Assembly: GCA_032622095.1 (NCBI GenBank)
Contig: CP136064.1
Coordinates: 44,224,989-44,288,988, forward strand
Reading direction: 5' to 3'
Origin: Siphonodentalium dalli
Lineage: Eukaryota > Mollusca > Scaphopoda > Gadilida > Siphonodentaliidae
DNA: 64,000 nt
Shown: in pieces, positions 44,010-56,765 of the stretch
Numbering within the stretch: position 1 is the first letter of the stretch
Layout of the letters: each line of letters starts with the position of its first letter
Notes under the pieces: model-generated
What the model saw: the letters and a program-made list of their open reading frames with translations, nothing else
Databases searched by the model: none
Told to the model about the DNA's origin: nothing
Program-made: the position numbers and the translations under genes

Positions 44010-46640
44010 GTATGATAAAATATGGTTCAATTCTGATATAAGGAGAGAGTTACGTCATAGAGATCGCGCCAGGAGAACTTTTATTAAAAGTCAGAAACTT
44101 TCAGATCTTGATAATTTTAAGAGAATCAGAAACAAAGTTAACAGCATGATAAAATACGCAAATAGTTCCTTTGAATCAAACCTACAAAACAATATCGAAA
44201 GGTCAAACTCTCCGAATTTTGTCTGGAAAGTAGCCAGTAATTTGATGGGGGAAAAACAAATGTTCTATTATTCCTCCCCTTTATGATAAAGACAATGGCT
44301 CCAGTACTAACTAAACATCCGTTATAATTAGCGATACAGAAAAAGCCATCCTAATCAATGATACTTTCATAAATAATGGGAAAATCGACAACGAGCCTTC
44401 CTCTTTCCATGCTCTTGATACACAATGTGACAGTACCATATCATCGGTGTCTATTGAGAAAAAACTAATTCTTGGAGAAATTAGGTCTCTCAGAATAAAT
44501 AAAGCCCATGGACATGGGCATAAGCGCCAGAATGTTAAAGGATACTGTTGATGTCTTTGTGGAACCTCTTTATATCATTTACAAAAATTATATTGATACT
44601 TGCACATTTCCCATGACATGGAAACAAGCAAATGTAATTCAAATCTTTAAAAAAAGGTGATCCTGCTGATGCCAGTAATTACCGCCCAACATACCTTTTG
44701 TGTTGTGTTGGGAAAATTCTTGAAAAATTAGTCTTGAAAACTTTAACTCAACATTTTGAAACCAATCACCTAATATATAAGCACCAATCTGGCTTCCTTC
44801 CAGGACACAGCACTACATTCTCGTTATTAGAATTACACCATGACATATGCCGCTCTCTCGAAGGACATTTGCATACTTGTGCTGTATTTTGTGATGTTTC
44901 TAAAGCCTTCGGGAGAGTTTGACACAAAGGTCTTCTTCTCAAACTTAGGAGGTACGGGGTTACCGGTGATCTATTAACTTGGCTCCAGAGCTATCTAATA
45001 GACAGAGAGCAAAGGGTAATTTTGAATAATACTGCATCCCCTTTCAGACCACTTTCACCAGGAGTCCGCCAGGGCTCCGTAATCGGCCCTTTTTTATTCC
45101 TCATATACGTTAACGATATTCCTCAAGATTTAGAATCCCTGACTAGACTCTATGCTGATGATACTTGTATCACTACAGCTGAAACTGACCCGACCGACTG
45201 TTACAAAAGTCAACAATGACATGGAAAAACTCACTGATTGATCCAAAAATTGGCTTGTCAATTTCAACCCCACCAAAACTACTCTCATAAGATTTTTAGT
45301 ATCTCCTCAAAAAGACTCCCCAACATTGCAGCCAATTCTTTTTGGTGACACCCAACTTGAGGAAATGGACTCTCAAAAACAAATAAATGAAATAGTAAAT
45401 CGTGTTTCTGGTCGATGATCCATGCTTAGATAAATGAAATATAAACTTAGTCGCAAATTCCTAAATCTAATGTACATATCTTACATTCTTCCACTTATGG
45501 AATATGGAGATATCATCTGGACTGTGCCCCCGATTCTCTCCTAAATACAATAGACAAATTGCACATAGAAGCGGCTCGAATTGTATCGGGCTTAACTCGC
45601 TCATGTCCCACACATAGACTATTTATAGAAATGGGCTGGCAATCACTGCAAGGTCGAAGAAAATATCATAAATTAAAAATGTTCAACCGAATCCAAGCTG
45701 GAAATGCTCAGAAATATTTGGCAGATATATTACCTGCGCGTTACGGGGACAACACTAATTACCCTTCCCGATATCCCTACCGATTTAACTCTTTATCCCG
45801 AAAGACTGAATATTATAACAAATCATTCTTTCCTTCTATGATTATCCAGTGAAAAAATTTCTTGATAACCTCGCGAAGAGTGAAAATAAAGAAAATAAAG
45901 ACAATAAGAATATAAACAAAAAGACTATAGAACAAAAACTAGTCGCGATGCATGTTGTACCGAAACCTCCTCCATTCTACCTCGTCGGAAGCCGAGAGAG
46001 GAACATACTGCACGCTAAACTGCGAAACAATTGTAGTAATCTTAATTTTGATAAACATATTAATCATATTGCGGATTCGCCGAAATGTTGTTGTGGCGCA
46101 CCCGAGGAAACAGCATACCACTTTTTTTTCGAATGCTCTTACTTTATTTACGAAAGACTAAAACTCCTCGATAGTATATCTAGACTGGGCATACTACACA
46201 TATGACCATTGTAAATATACTATTCGGCTCCACTCATGAGATTGAGCAAATAAGTTATTCGTTGCTGCTCAAAAGTATATTATAGAAACACACCGATTTA
46301 ATGATTAATAATATATCAAACCGAGCGAATAATAATACATAAATTTGGAAACAAATATCACATCATCGATCGACGGTTCACATCTCACACTCTCACCCAT
46401 ATTGACGCAAACAATAAACATATCCTTTGACATCCTAATGTGTATCCTCAATTTATCTTAATTTATATATCATACAAGTGTTCTTTGTTTATACCTTTAT
46501 ATTATATGTATTGCAGACAGGAAGCCTAACTTTGTTAATTGTTAATTGTTTGTTGGAAAGGGGTGTCATTAAGTTAGCAATAACTTATGCCCCAATCCAA
46601 TTAGCTATTTTTGCTAATAAAATATATTTAAACTAACGTG
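44010..46640 (+). pseudogene. 5'-truncated non-LTR retrotransposon (reverse transcriptase relic)
   Basis: The reading starts in the linker before reverse transcriptase (RARRTFIKSQKLSDLDNFKR) and jumps between frames. It then shows a fingers/palm region (44698-44922: HQSGFLPGHSTTFSLLELHH, FCDVSKAFGRV), RQGSVIGPFLFLIYVNDI (near 45067) and LYADDT (45148-45165). A post-RT thumb region follows (45559-45852), and a C-terminal zinc-finger-like CCCGAPEETAYHFFFEC (near 46087). At least five frame breaks or stops occur. The end, with TTGCTAATAAAATATATTTAA, at about 46640 may be the element's 3' terminus. The clade is uncertain (Jockey or CR1-like). No endonuclease domain remains. Confidence 0.85.
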
Positions 46641-47829
46641 ATTCGCCCAACATACGAATGGTGTCTTGGTATGAACACAGTAGGCTGGAAAGGACCATCA
46701 TAGCATCATTTGAGAGCTGGTAGCTGACATCGCCTGAAGTTCGCAACTTCACTATTTTCTCAACATACCATGTTGGTCTCGATAAGCATATTAAATAATC
46801 GAGTTTGGCATAAGTCCATATATTGTAAATGGTATGTTCTCACCGAAAGCCCATGTATGATAATGAAATGCATATGTGTCATTCTTACACGCTGAGATAT
46901 ATTGCAGAAATATATGTATTTTAATGTCAAATTTCAACATTTCCGCCACACTGGCGCCATCTCGATTACAATAAGATATTAAAAACTTCAGATTATATAA
47001 ATCGGAGTACATTCATTAATATATCTAACACCGACATATTGTTCTCCTGTGGTGGACATGTTATTTGACGTACAAAAAAGTATAATGTTTGGCGAATTTT
47101 CACGATGATTATTTGGAAAATAATTGTCATATTAACTCGCATTTTGAGTAATTGCGGTAAGACAAGTAATAGGAATGCGTCATAACATGGCGATTATTTA
47201 TTTGAAAGAAGCAAGTTAGTCTACCACATTCACATTCTACATGACAGAAAGGTAATTGGGTGAAAGAGGGTAAAATTTGCGTAGTATCGTATTTTGGCCG
47301 CCATCTGGGAAGCCATGTTGGACTAAGTTGGCAGTTTCTGAACCCAATTAGATGTAAATACCTTATGTAATGATCGTACTCATTTACATCACCGATTATT
47401 TATAATTTTCTTTAGGAAATAGTTAGAAAATAAAAAAGTATATCTTGGCGAAAATTCATACCACTTCATTTAAAGCATCGCATTTGGAATAGAATATCAA
47501 TGTTATGATCCAAAAAATCAACTAATATAACGCCTAAGAGATTTGTTATCAAGATCGAAGAGAAGTGTATTCCCTATTCGTCACAAGTTCGATACAATCG
47601 GAAATGATGTAGGCGACATGTTTGGAAAATCATCAATTTTCCCCACTTCCGGTCGCCATTTTGGCGGCCATCTTTGATAGCAAACTTAAGAAAATGAGCA
47701 TGGCGGCCATCTTTGTGACGTCATCAGACCACCAAGTCGAGACCACAAGGGGTCTAACAATTTTTTTTTCTGAAGTAGAGACAATATATCTATGGTATCT
47801 ATATTTGTTCATGATTTTTCCACGGAAGC
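46641..47829. other. Unassigned intergenic sequence
   Basis: No open frame with a recognisable domain. GGCGGCCATC words near 47300 and 47650 are common in animal intergenic DNA. Confidence 0.3.
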
Positions 47830-49035
47830 CCAAATTCGGACATAAGCGACTCTACTACCTCCTCCATATATTAATTCTCGTTCGGACTAGGAGGCCGTTC
47901 ATTTTATCTTTCCGAATATTTTCCAGTTCTGTGTCGATATCTCTGATTTCCCATACTATATCGTTCGATTCGGTGCTATCTGAATCACACAGTTTTTTTT
48001 CGATTTCTGTTTTATTTAGAATCAGGCGTTTTTCATTACTTATTTGGTCCTTCTTAAGGCGGGTGGAAAACTGAATGCTTTTTCCTCTGATATCAAACAA
48101 CAATGCATCGAGAAACAAAGATTGTGACACAGCCTTCCGTGTTATTCTTACTGTATACCGTTCCACATTTCCTTTAATTGTTTGTTTGACTAATTCCTGA
48201 TATTTCTTTGTCAAAAGAAGCGAATTATTAAATTTCTACAACCCACGACCATGTTTGATTTTATTAAATTGGAGATTCAGTTTGATGATGGAGTGGTCGG
48301 TGCGATAACCAGGAAGAATATCTGGATTATCTGATATAAGACTCATAAGATCGGACGATATAAGGAAGTAATCTAGTCGAGCCATCTTAAGAGGAGAGGT
48401 TCTTCGCCATGTGTACCGTCTGGTGGAGGGTTGGGTCAATCGTCATGGATCTACTAAATCGTGACTACTCTTTAAATTTTCTATTTCGCCTTTCGCTTTA
48501 GGATTGTTGACGTTAACGTAATTTTTTGTATCGATCGAGTTGTCCTGGACTAAATTCCAGTCACCACAGATTAAAATTTAAGTATTGCTAATCTCGAATA
48601 TTTTGTCGTTTAGATCTTTGTAAAATTTTGGTTCATCTTTAATGGGTCGATATATATAACACAAACAATGTGAGCCGAAAATCCTCAATTGTAATGTCAA
48701 GTATTAAAAAAATGCCATTTTTATCCGAATACGTCTCATTTATATTGACCTGGAAATTATTTCGGAACAGAACCGTCACACCTTTAGATTGTGAATTATA
48801 ACTGGCGAAGCGACATTCGTAAACCTCATTCCGATCTGACAATATTTTCGAGATCTGTGGTAAAGTGAGTATCCTGAACACAATACATTGAAACATCTAA
48901 GGATTTTAGGTAGTTGAGAACGTCGCGTCGCTTCTTATTTTCGTTTAGCCCTCGACAGTTGATAGAGATAAAATTAAGAGCTGACATCAACATAGTCGAC
49001 AGTAACTCGTCATCGACAAGGCGAAGCCACCACAA
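47830..49035 (-). pseudogene. L1-type retrotransposon endonuclease fragment
   Basis: Read on the minus strand. The APE-type endonuclease start LNFISINCRGLNENKKRRDV leads to the VQDTHF motif (49000-48870). After a frame break comes FASYNSQSKGVTVLFRNNF (near 48800), then CGDWN-like sequence near 48560, and MARLDYFLISS with TDHSIIKLNL (48390-48270), the conserved C-terminal endonuclease motifs. The next frame (48214-47855) is a charged helical linker. No reverse transcriptase follows, so the fragment is 3'-truncated. Several stops and shifts separate the pieces. Confidence 0.85.
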
Positions 49036-49469
49036 TGTCCATACCTTCGTGCATGTGAGACTGGAAAATATATCAGCGACATGGTTTCACGACAGAAATA
49101 AACATGAACATAAACATAAGTGCAACACATAAGACGATTGAGTATATTGAGGATTGACAAACAAAAATTTGACAATTTAATCCATACATCTCGCACACCA
49201 TTCTCACATCTGTGGGGGAATCAGAAAATTTAAAAGCTAATTTACACATGCTTTCCTGTTTAGTCGTCCTGTCGTTCCGAGTTTCCCGTTTGCATCGCCG
49301 ATTTAATGGGTAATTATTATGTCGCAACATTATGATATACTGCTTAATTTCGATTGACGCCAAATGATGAGAGCATACGCATATATATAAATATACGCAC
49401 GGTTTTACCAATAGAGGCGTGTTATAAGATTAGGTAAAGGAGTGTGAACGCCTGACAAAGATTAGTTAA

Positions 49470-49967
49470 AGGTACGTACGGTTGGCCTTGGCGGTGGGTA
49501 TCCTGTGAAAATATTTCCACCCGTCAAAATCCGCCACAAACAGAAAGAACATCAAAATGTAGACAGACTTTGTCCGTAAACAAATAAGAAATATCGCATA
49601 AACAGTATGTTATTGTCATATGTTCGACCATTGTTATGTAAACAAAGGCATAAAAAGTTACTTTTCTGGTGTTTGTTTATATTATAATGGTAAACATAAA
49701 GAGCGTTCTTTGTTGGTGAATTCCTTATATGGATCTAATAAAGAGCGTTTATGCCATTTGTGTGTGGTTAGCCAGTAGCGTAGTGTTGTCCTCTGTAACA
49801 CAATCAGGCTCTTGCTTAGGTAAAATATAGTAGGTCTTTACGATAACATGCTGTTTACGCGATGGTCATGGTATATATGAACGAAATTGTATGCGTTTTA
49901 ATGTTTTTCTGTTTACGTTGTTTGTAACAAATATGAATATTTTCGACAATTAAGGCCTCACGTGCCT
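49470..49967. mobile_element. TTAA-flanked MITE, family A, copy 2 (498 bp, inverted)
   Basis: Reverse complement of 18834-19329 with moderate divergence. Begins AGGTACGTACGGTTGGCCTT after TTAA (49466-49469) and ends GGCCTCACGTGCCT before TTAA (49968-49971). Confidence 0.85.
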
Positions 49968-49971
49968 TTAA

Positions 49972-50690
49972 CAGCAGGGCTTGTCACATGGACATTTACA
50001 ATAATAGAAGTGTCAGTATTCATAGCAGTAGATGAGAATTGTATATAGCTGAACATGATAGTAATAAATTAACAAGCCATACATCAGAGTAATTTTATAG
50101 AGAGATACGACACTCGGCGCTAAACCTGTAATTACCTCCGTTGATGCCTGAGAGGGTCGAAGCACTGGGTCTCTAATGAAATTGCATTGGGAACCTCTGC
50201 CTACATTATATAAAAATGACGATTAAGCTTCAAATAACAGCAGGAATGAAATCATTTCACATTTAAAAAATTGAGGAAACAAAGCACTGTGTTCTTATCA
50301 GTTCAGATAATAAAAAATGTGTGTGGCTCTGGTGAATAATGCTGATAACATAAGACTTATGACCGGAATTGGTGGAAAATGTGTGTGGGTTGTAAGCAAA
50401 CATATATACTATGGTAGCATATATATGCCACTTATTGTGAATATATTACTTCTGAAACACAAGAAAGGTCTTAATTTATCGTTTTTTCGTATGTCATATA
50501 ATGATATTAATGAGAAACTATAGGGGAATTATTAAAATGCCTCCCACATAGAGGAAATCCATGGCCAGAATTGTGGGGTACGTAATGTACATAAAGGCTG
50601 ATTATAGAATATAATCTACACTCGGTAAATGTGTAGAAAGTAAGATTCCAAAATGGATACCGAAGCGAGCACCACGCTCCTGGATAAAGC
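49972..50690. other. Unassigned intergenic sequence
   Basis: No recognisable gene. The 68-codon frame at 50317-50523 (+) has no domain I know. Confidence 0.3.
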
Positions 50691-50699
50691 ACCAACAAA

Positions 50700-52975
50700 A
50701 GTCCAAAACACATTGCGCAGCTATCAATTGTGCCAATGCCAGATGGAAGATGACAAGCAAGATAATGATTGTCCAGGTGGCCAGTGTTCATTCTTCCGCT
50801 TCCAAAAAGGAGAAAGAGAGATATATATGCTTGTCTCATTCAATTATGTTATTTATTTGATAGTTCACAGTTATATAGATAATTTACACAACAGCTATAC
50901 AATATATTATGCGAGAACTAATTTTTAAATTCCAAGTTTGACCTTATATAGCATTTCTTGTCATATATAGCAATATAATCGGAAAAATATTTCAATGAAC
51001 ACATATACATAGCCCATTATAATTTACATATACACAAATCAGTTGTATTACATAATGGTGTGTGTATAAATGAAGAGGTTTAATATATTTAAATGGAACA
51101 TAAACACTGTATATTAATATTTTACAATTGATTTCATGCAGGTGTGACACTTCTCAAATTCTCAAGAGTGGAAGGCATGAAACAGAAGAGATCAGACCAT
51201 CTCTACATAAATATTCGTATGTGTTCAGTTAATTTCGAAGATTCCGTGTTTAGGACTGAGCTAAAGAAAAGACTTCACCCTGGAGATGTACCAACTCTGG
51301 TTAAACGTGCCAAATCCGCCACCAAAAACTACGACAAAGCGTCGAATTATACAGCGACATCCGGAAGTTGACAAGAAGAGAAGTGCAGGTGAGTTTTACT
51401 ATATCATTTTGCAGATGTTTGATTCCATGCAGCTTGAGTTCACATGAATTCTACATCTTCAGATATACCGGAGATATTATATATTCTAATTAATATATCT
51501 GGAAATACTATACACGTGCTTGCTATATATACATATATGTATGAGTAGATTTAGTTTTCAAAGTTAAAAAGCCAGTAATAGTTTGCTGTGGTATTTATGG
51601 CTTGGTTAGATATATACATGCTATAGATATATTGACTGTTATGGGTTTGAAATGTTAATAACCTGAAGTATATTTCCCTACTTTTCAGTTGACACACATG
51701 GTGATCCTACTACTACAAAACAGTTGAATGAGTTACCTGCGTCACATGAGTTACCTGATCCTCTGCAGCATGCACGAATTGACAGGCAGTTGAAACGTGA
51801 ACGTGTTCGCGTTCATCGACTGAAGAAAAACCTATACTCATCAAAAAGTGCTAAGAGAAAGCTGAAACTGGATTCGGTACTCTCGGATATAAAGCAGATA
51901 ATTCCCGAGAGCTCATAATTTTGTCAAGTCTCAGGTAATAATGGCAGGAAGAAAGAAAAAAGGTCACAGATTTGACAACAAAGATAAAATGCTTGCATTA
52001 TTATTACATTATCAGAGTCCAAAAGCAAATAGAATTTTGTCAAAAATATTCGTCCTTCCTATCATTCGTTCTCTACAACGTTGGGTACAATCTACTGGAT
52101 GTTATTCTGGAATCCCGGATCACGTACTTGATATTTTGGAGAAGACATTTGCCGCAATGCCAGAATTAGAAAGGAGCTGTGCTGTTGTGTTCGATGAAAT
52201 GAGCATAAATCAAAACCTCAAATATGACTAAAATGCAGACAGACTCATTGGATTAGAAGATTACGGACCGAACATTGGGCAGTCAAAAATGATTGCTAAG
52301 CACGCCTTGGTCTTCATGGTTAGAGGATTAGTCCAAAAATGGAAACAGCCAGTAGCCTTTTATTTTTCGATTGATGCGACACCTTTCTCTATATTGAAAT
52401 CTCTGTTATTTGAAGTTATTGACAAAGTAAATGCTGCAGGAGGTGTCGTCAAGTATGTTATTTGTGATTTAGGGTCAGGAAACAAATTGATATTGTGATA
52501 TTGTGGCATCATTACCGATATCTAATGCATTAATGTACATTGCGGGATACTGCATCTTTAAAGCAACTGAAAACCACACAAGCTGCAATTGTGTAGATAA
52601 TTTAATTGTGAAAAAACGCAATCAGATGGTGACAGAAAAAAATTATTCACTTATCTGAAAGACATCAATCAACCCAGAGGAGAATATGGGGGACTCAAAC
52701 TTACAACTGACGAAACCATCATGAAATTCACTCTCCTTGAAGGAACATTTGTCACCCTCTTTCCAAATGTAATGTACCTTGGCAAGATACATGCAAGGCT
52801 GAGAGCATCCATGCATGGTGCCAGTGATGTGAAATTCCAATGTCGTGATTCAGTTGGCAAGAAAATCACGGATCTATTTATCATTCTGAGAATCCATGCA
52901 ACATTGGAATTCCAACATCACGACACTAAACAGAAACAAAAACGAATCGCAAGGATAGAAAGCTATTAAAAATTA
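50700..52975 (+). pseudogene. THAP/P-element-like transposase pseudogene, exon-intron structure
   Basis: Exon 1 near 50706-50830 has a THAP-type zinc start, HCAAINCANARWKMTSK (C-x4-C). Exon 2 (51142-51388, after a ATGCAG acceptor and before a GTGAGT donor) has VTLLKF, then MCSVNFEDSVF and GDVPTLV, the second half of THAP. Exon 3 starts at 51689 after TTTTCAG and encodes a basic coiled-coil (RQLKRERVRVHRLKKNL). Next come a helix-turn-helix-like part (LHYQSPKANRILSKIFVLP) and an RNase-H-like core (VVFDEMSINQNLKYD, then LVFMVRGLVQKWKQPVAFYF and VICDLGSGN), with a stop at 52229-52231 and a stop at 52496-52498. C-terminal pieces (ALMYIAGYCIFKA) occur in several frames to about 52975. Order and motifs fit P-element/THAP9 transposases; it is inactive. 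Confidence 0.85.
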
Positions 52976-53212
52976 GTCATCTGTAAATACATGTAAGTGT
53001 CAATTTTCTCATCTCCACTAGCATGAGCATGTATGTGATTTTGTTTGTCTGTGAAACACTGGACAAACATGACAGATTATGTGATAAAACATTGTTTATT
53101 CCCTATTAGTTTTCTATTGCCAGCCATCTCTCCTGGCCCAGAGACCCCATCAGAAGCTCACGCTACGAGTGCAAATTAATTACATAGAGCTGTATGCGAG
53201 TGTTGTATCTGT

Positions 53213-53256
53213 CTATAAAGTATCTATAAAGTATCTATAAAGTATCTATAAAGTAT
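53213..53256. repeat. 11-bp tandem repeat
   Basis: Four copies of TATAAAGTATC. Confidence 0.9.
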
Positions 53257-54359
53257 CTCTGCCTATATTAAAGATGAATAAGATAAGAAACAGCTGAGAA
53301 ATTGATGTGATAGAATGAAGGAATTATATAAATGAATTATTTCGCGCTCCGCGTGTATAATGTATATACATGGGAATTTTGTGGGACAGATTAAAAGTCG
53401 AACTGCGACTCGGAGGCAGAGTCAGGTAAAAGGTGTAGTTGGAAATTCTGGTGAGATGCATAAGAAACCTTCAGTGATAAGCCGTATATAGTTGTAATAA
53501 TTTGAAGGATGAATTGTTTTAACGGGGTTATGAGTTGGTCATTCGTGAAACCAATATATTTTATATTCTATAATTACAGTCATGGGTATATAATATATGA
53601 TATCGAGCGCGTTACCGTTTCTGACATTGGTTTTCTTGTATATATGTGGTTGAGAATTAAATAAATACTTGAATGGAGGAAATGCCGCTTGGTGATAAGT
53701 GATCAAATAGTAAACGTACCCCATAAAGCGCCCCACACAAATCTATGCATGTACTGGAGACTGTTGTCTGCTCTGTGTGTGGGGCTCCCTTTGGGTTATA
53801 ATAGGAGAGGGAGGAATGATGAAATAGTAAACATACCTTGTTTGGTTTCTCTAAAGAATTGATACTCACGTTCCGGACAGTGTATGAGTTTCGTGGTTGT
53901 GAAACGCCCCCTGGATTGTTTGTGCAGTTTATAACACGTTGATCGTGATATTGGGTCAGTCATCCGATCCTAGATACACCCCTCTTATTGTTTTCGCAAT
54001 TTGCTATATACACCGCGAGGTATTAGTAACAACATTATCGCATTTGGTCAGAAATCTGATCCAGCGAACGCTGATAGCAGTTTTACTCGAGTCCGCAAGC
54101 ACATTGATCAATGCGTATGTCAACCGTGACCTGCACCAACCCGCATACTAGGGTGGGTCTCTTCTAGGAGACGTACCATGTTCATGCACTTCATTGTGGT
54201 CACTAATGTTCCCCTGAGTTGAATTGGTCCCGTCTGTAATTGTCCATCAGTAACCTATACACAGCGCTGAATATCGAAATCCCCTCTTTTGTCGATACAT
54301 CCCACTTAAGAATAATATTAAAGTCCATCATTTTCGAAAAAATTAAAAAGGGTTAATTT

Positions 54360-54510
54360 TCTACGAGGATGATAATGGTGCAGGTTAAAACACTCAAGTG
54401 TGACGCTGTCGAGAATCAGTGATGAAAAGGGGTATCAAATTCGAGTGTTTTATTTGGGGACAATTCCCACCAAACTTATGCATGAAGAGTTATCCCCACG
54501 ATACATAGGG
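54360..54510. repeat. Decayed unit related to the Helitron-like elements
   Basis: GAGGATGATAATGGTGCAGG, GTGACGCTGTCGAG and CCCACCAAACTTATGCAT parallel the first 250 bp of the element at 19830-23327 (GAAAGATAATGGTCGGG, AGTGACGCCGTTG, CCACCAAACTTATATA). Confidence 0.6.
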
Positions 54511-55239
54511 GGATTTCCGGGCTGGGGGGTGGTGGGTGTCAAAATAAGCCCAAAGCAATTTTTTCCGTGACAAAATTATTTTTTTCCTTCACACCTTTTA
54601 TTGGATTTTTACTATTTTGTACTGGTTTGTAACACGAAGGAATCAATAAGGAACTGCAGCAATAATAAACACACTAGGGCCATTGGATGTTGGTTTGTGT
54701 CTCATTAGGACAAGTGAAAGTATTCTTAATGCAGCTGAATCGCCCATGCAGTATTCTATGTAATTAACATAAAATAAGGATAACTTTCAAGAAATAAATT
54801 TAATGCCAAATCTGGTCAAACATGGACATTAAACACTGATGTGTAAGGGAAAAAACATGTAACATACTTAGACTTGTGAGATAGAAAATGGTCATAATTC
54901 ACAATGTCATGAATGAGTTAATACAGGTTTCTACTAAAAGTGTAGGTTTGTTTTTTTTATTATATGCTTTACTCTCACATGCTACACGTGAGCAGTCCAA
55001 TATAAATAATGCATTTTCTGAACTCATACAAGATTCCTGAATTCATACAAGATAAACTGTGAACGTTATAAAATTCCTAACCAATCCTGACCAATCTGAA
55101 TCAATTGGAATCAATCATAACATTAACTTTCTTTGATTTCCCATTGGTGCTCCTGTGTGCTCTAGTGTATTGCTATATGTGCGATAAACATGTTTTAGTA
55201 ATGTCTAATGACTCTGGGTGGCACGAGCATATAATAATG

Positions 55240-55335
55240 TAACCTATCTGATATAATGCAATCACCTATATGGTGTAAAACAAAATCACCTATCTGGTGT
55301 ATAGCATATCACCTACCTGGTGTATAGACATAATA
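55240..55335. repeat. 29-bp degenerate tandem repeat of palindromic words
   Basis: Four units carrying CACCTATCTGGTGTA; the words CACC and GGTG make each unit a small hairpin. Confidence 0.75.
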
Positions 55336-55676
55336 TTTTTATATATTTCCATACAAAAGTAACAAAACACAAAAACTAAAAAGGTATCTAAAAATGACTA
55401 CCACACATATTTGGCACTAAACAGTGACTATTAATTATGATTAACCGTGCGCGCTGTGTCAGTGACCGGTTACCCACTCAGGCTTAGTTGCTATTCACAA
55501 TAGCAATAAAGCTGCTTTAATAATAGGTTTGTGTGACGAGAAGGAAATTAAATGCAATCTGGACACAATACAATGACTTCAGTTTAGCAATAAAATGTTC
55601 GATGGTATATAAATATTAGAACGTCAGTTTGTCTATAAATGTTCGATATAATATAATGATTAGAGCATATCTTGTC

Positions 55677-55780
55677 GTTGACTACGCGAATGTAGTGGCC
55701 AGTGGGAATGGTGTTGTTCACTCGCCTTCCGCTCATAAACTACACTCTTCCCACTGGCCACTACATTCGCGTAGTCAACT
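55677..55780. repeat. Long perfect hairpin (31-bp arms)
   Basis: GTTGACTACGCGAATGTAGT...GGCCAGTGGGA is mirrored by TCCCACTGGCC...ACATTCGCGTAGTCAAC with about 40 bp between. It could be a MITE core or a hairpin RNA source. Confidence 0.85.
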
Positions 55781-56184
55781 CCAAGCCATGCTCTATTCAT
55801 ATACTAACCTTTAAAATAAATTGACTGCAGAGCTGTGGAAATATGATATTTAACAAAAACGATTAATGATGCCATATCTTGTGAGGCCGTCAAAAACTGC
55901 AGTGTGGTCTACTGGGTCAGAGTCTGTCTGACTGAACTGCCATGTTATCTGCAACATTTACATCTGTAAGTGTTTCTAGGGACAAAATCCACTGCAGTCA
56001 AGAATATACTGCTAGAGACCAGTCCTGCTGTTCATTACTAGATTCACTGAATCTCAATGTAGGAGGTTTGGTCCTGGTTTTCTCTGTATGTTTGTGTTTT
56101 GCGTTCCACTAGGGGTGGGTGTCAAAACATGGCTGGACGCCAAATAAAAAAAACTGAGAAAAGAGGTACGAACATCGAAAACCT

Positions 56185-56765
56185 CTATGAAAGCATTAGA
56201 AATTGAAAATGAGCAACTCAAAGACAAAGTCAACAAATTGGAACAGTACACACGTAAAAACAGTTTACGTATCACGGGGTATCCTGAGCAGGCAGATAAT
56301 TCAGAAAAGGGTGTGAAAAAGCTTTCAGTCTCAATTTTTAAAGAAGTCAGTGTAGAAATGGACGTTCTTTCTATCCAACGTGCACATAGGGTTGGTAAAA
56401 AGAAAGTTTCAACAAACTCTGCATGTAGCGATACCACTACTGCTTCTGTTTCAAGACAAATTATTATGCGCAACTTCACAATCATGATGACAAAGTAGAG
56501 ATCCTTAAGAAGACTAAAAGCCTGAGGAGTAATACAGATAAAGTGCTAAAAAAAACTGCTATATAAATGAGGACCTGACAGTTTACCAGCATCAGCTCTT
56601 TAAGGAGGCTAGAAGCTTAAAGAAAGATGGTAAAATCACAAAGTGCTGGATTGATGGAAAATTATTCGTAAAAGATCAATCAGATGGAACACATTTCATA
56701 GAAAGAAAGTGGGAACTGGAGAAATTTTTGAAGATAAAAATCTCAACCCAGCCTGGTCCATAAGA
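56185..56765 (+). pseudogene. L1-type ORF1 protein fragment
   Basis: The reading frame at 56187-56498 encodes a coiled-coil (ENEQLKDKVNKLEQYTRKNS) leading into the L1 ORF1 RNA-recognition motif start (LRITGYPEQ) and RAHRVGKK. After a frame break the C-terminal domain pattern follows (LFKEARSLKKDGKITKCWID, then VKDQSDGTHFI) to about 56765. ORF1 proteins of this type bind RNA as trimers. It is unlinked to the endonuclease piece at 47830-49035 and is in the opposite orientation. Confidence 0.8.

Larger units (their letters stand above)
52976..56180. other. Repeat-rich intergenic sequence without a clear gene
   Basis: Holds the short arrays and hairpin listed separately, and a decayed Helitron-type unit at 54360-54510. 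The frames at 53939-54151 and 55629-55814 have no recognised domain. Confidence 0.4.

Noticed and set aside
46791-47012. Minus-strand 73-codon frame
   Set aside because: AT-rich random-looking composition with no recognised motif.
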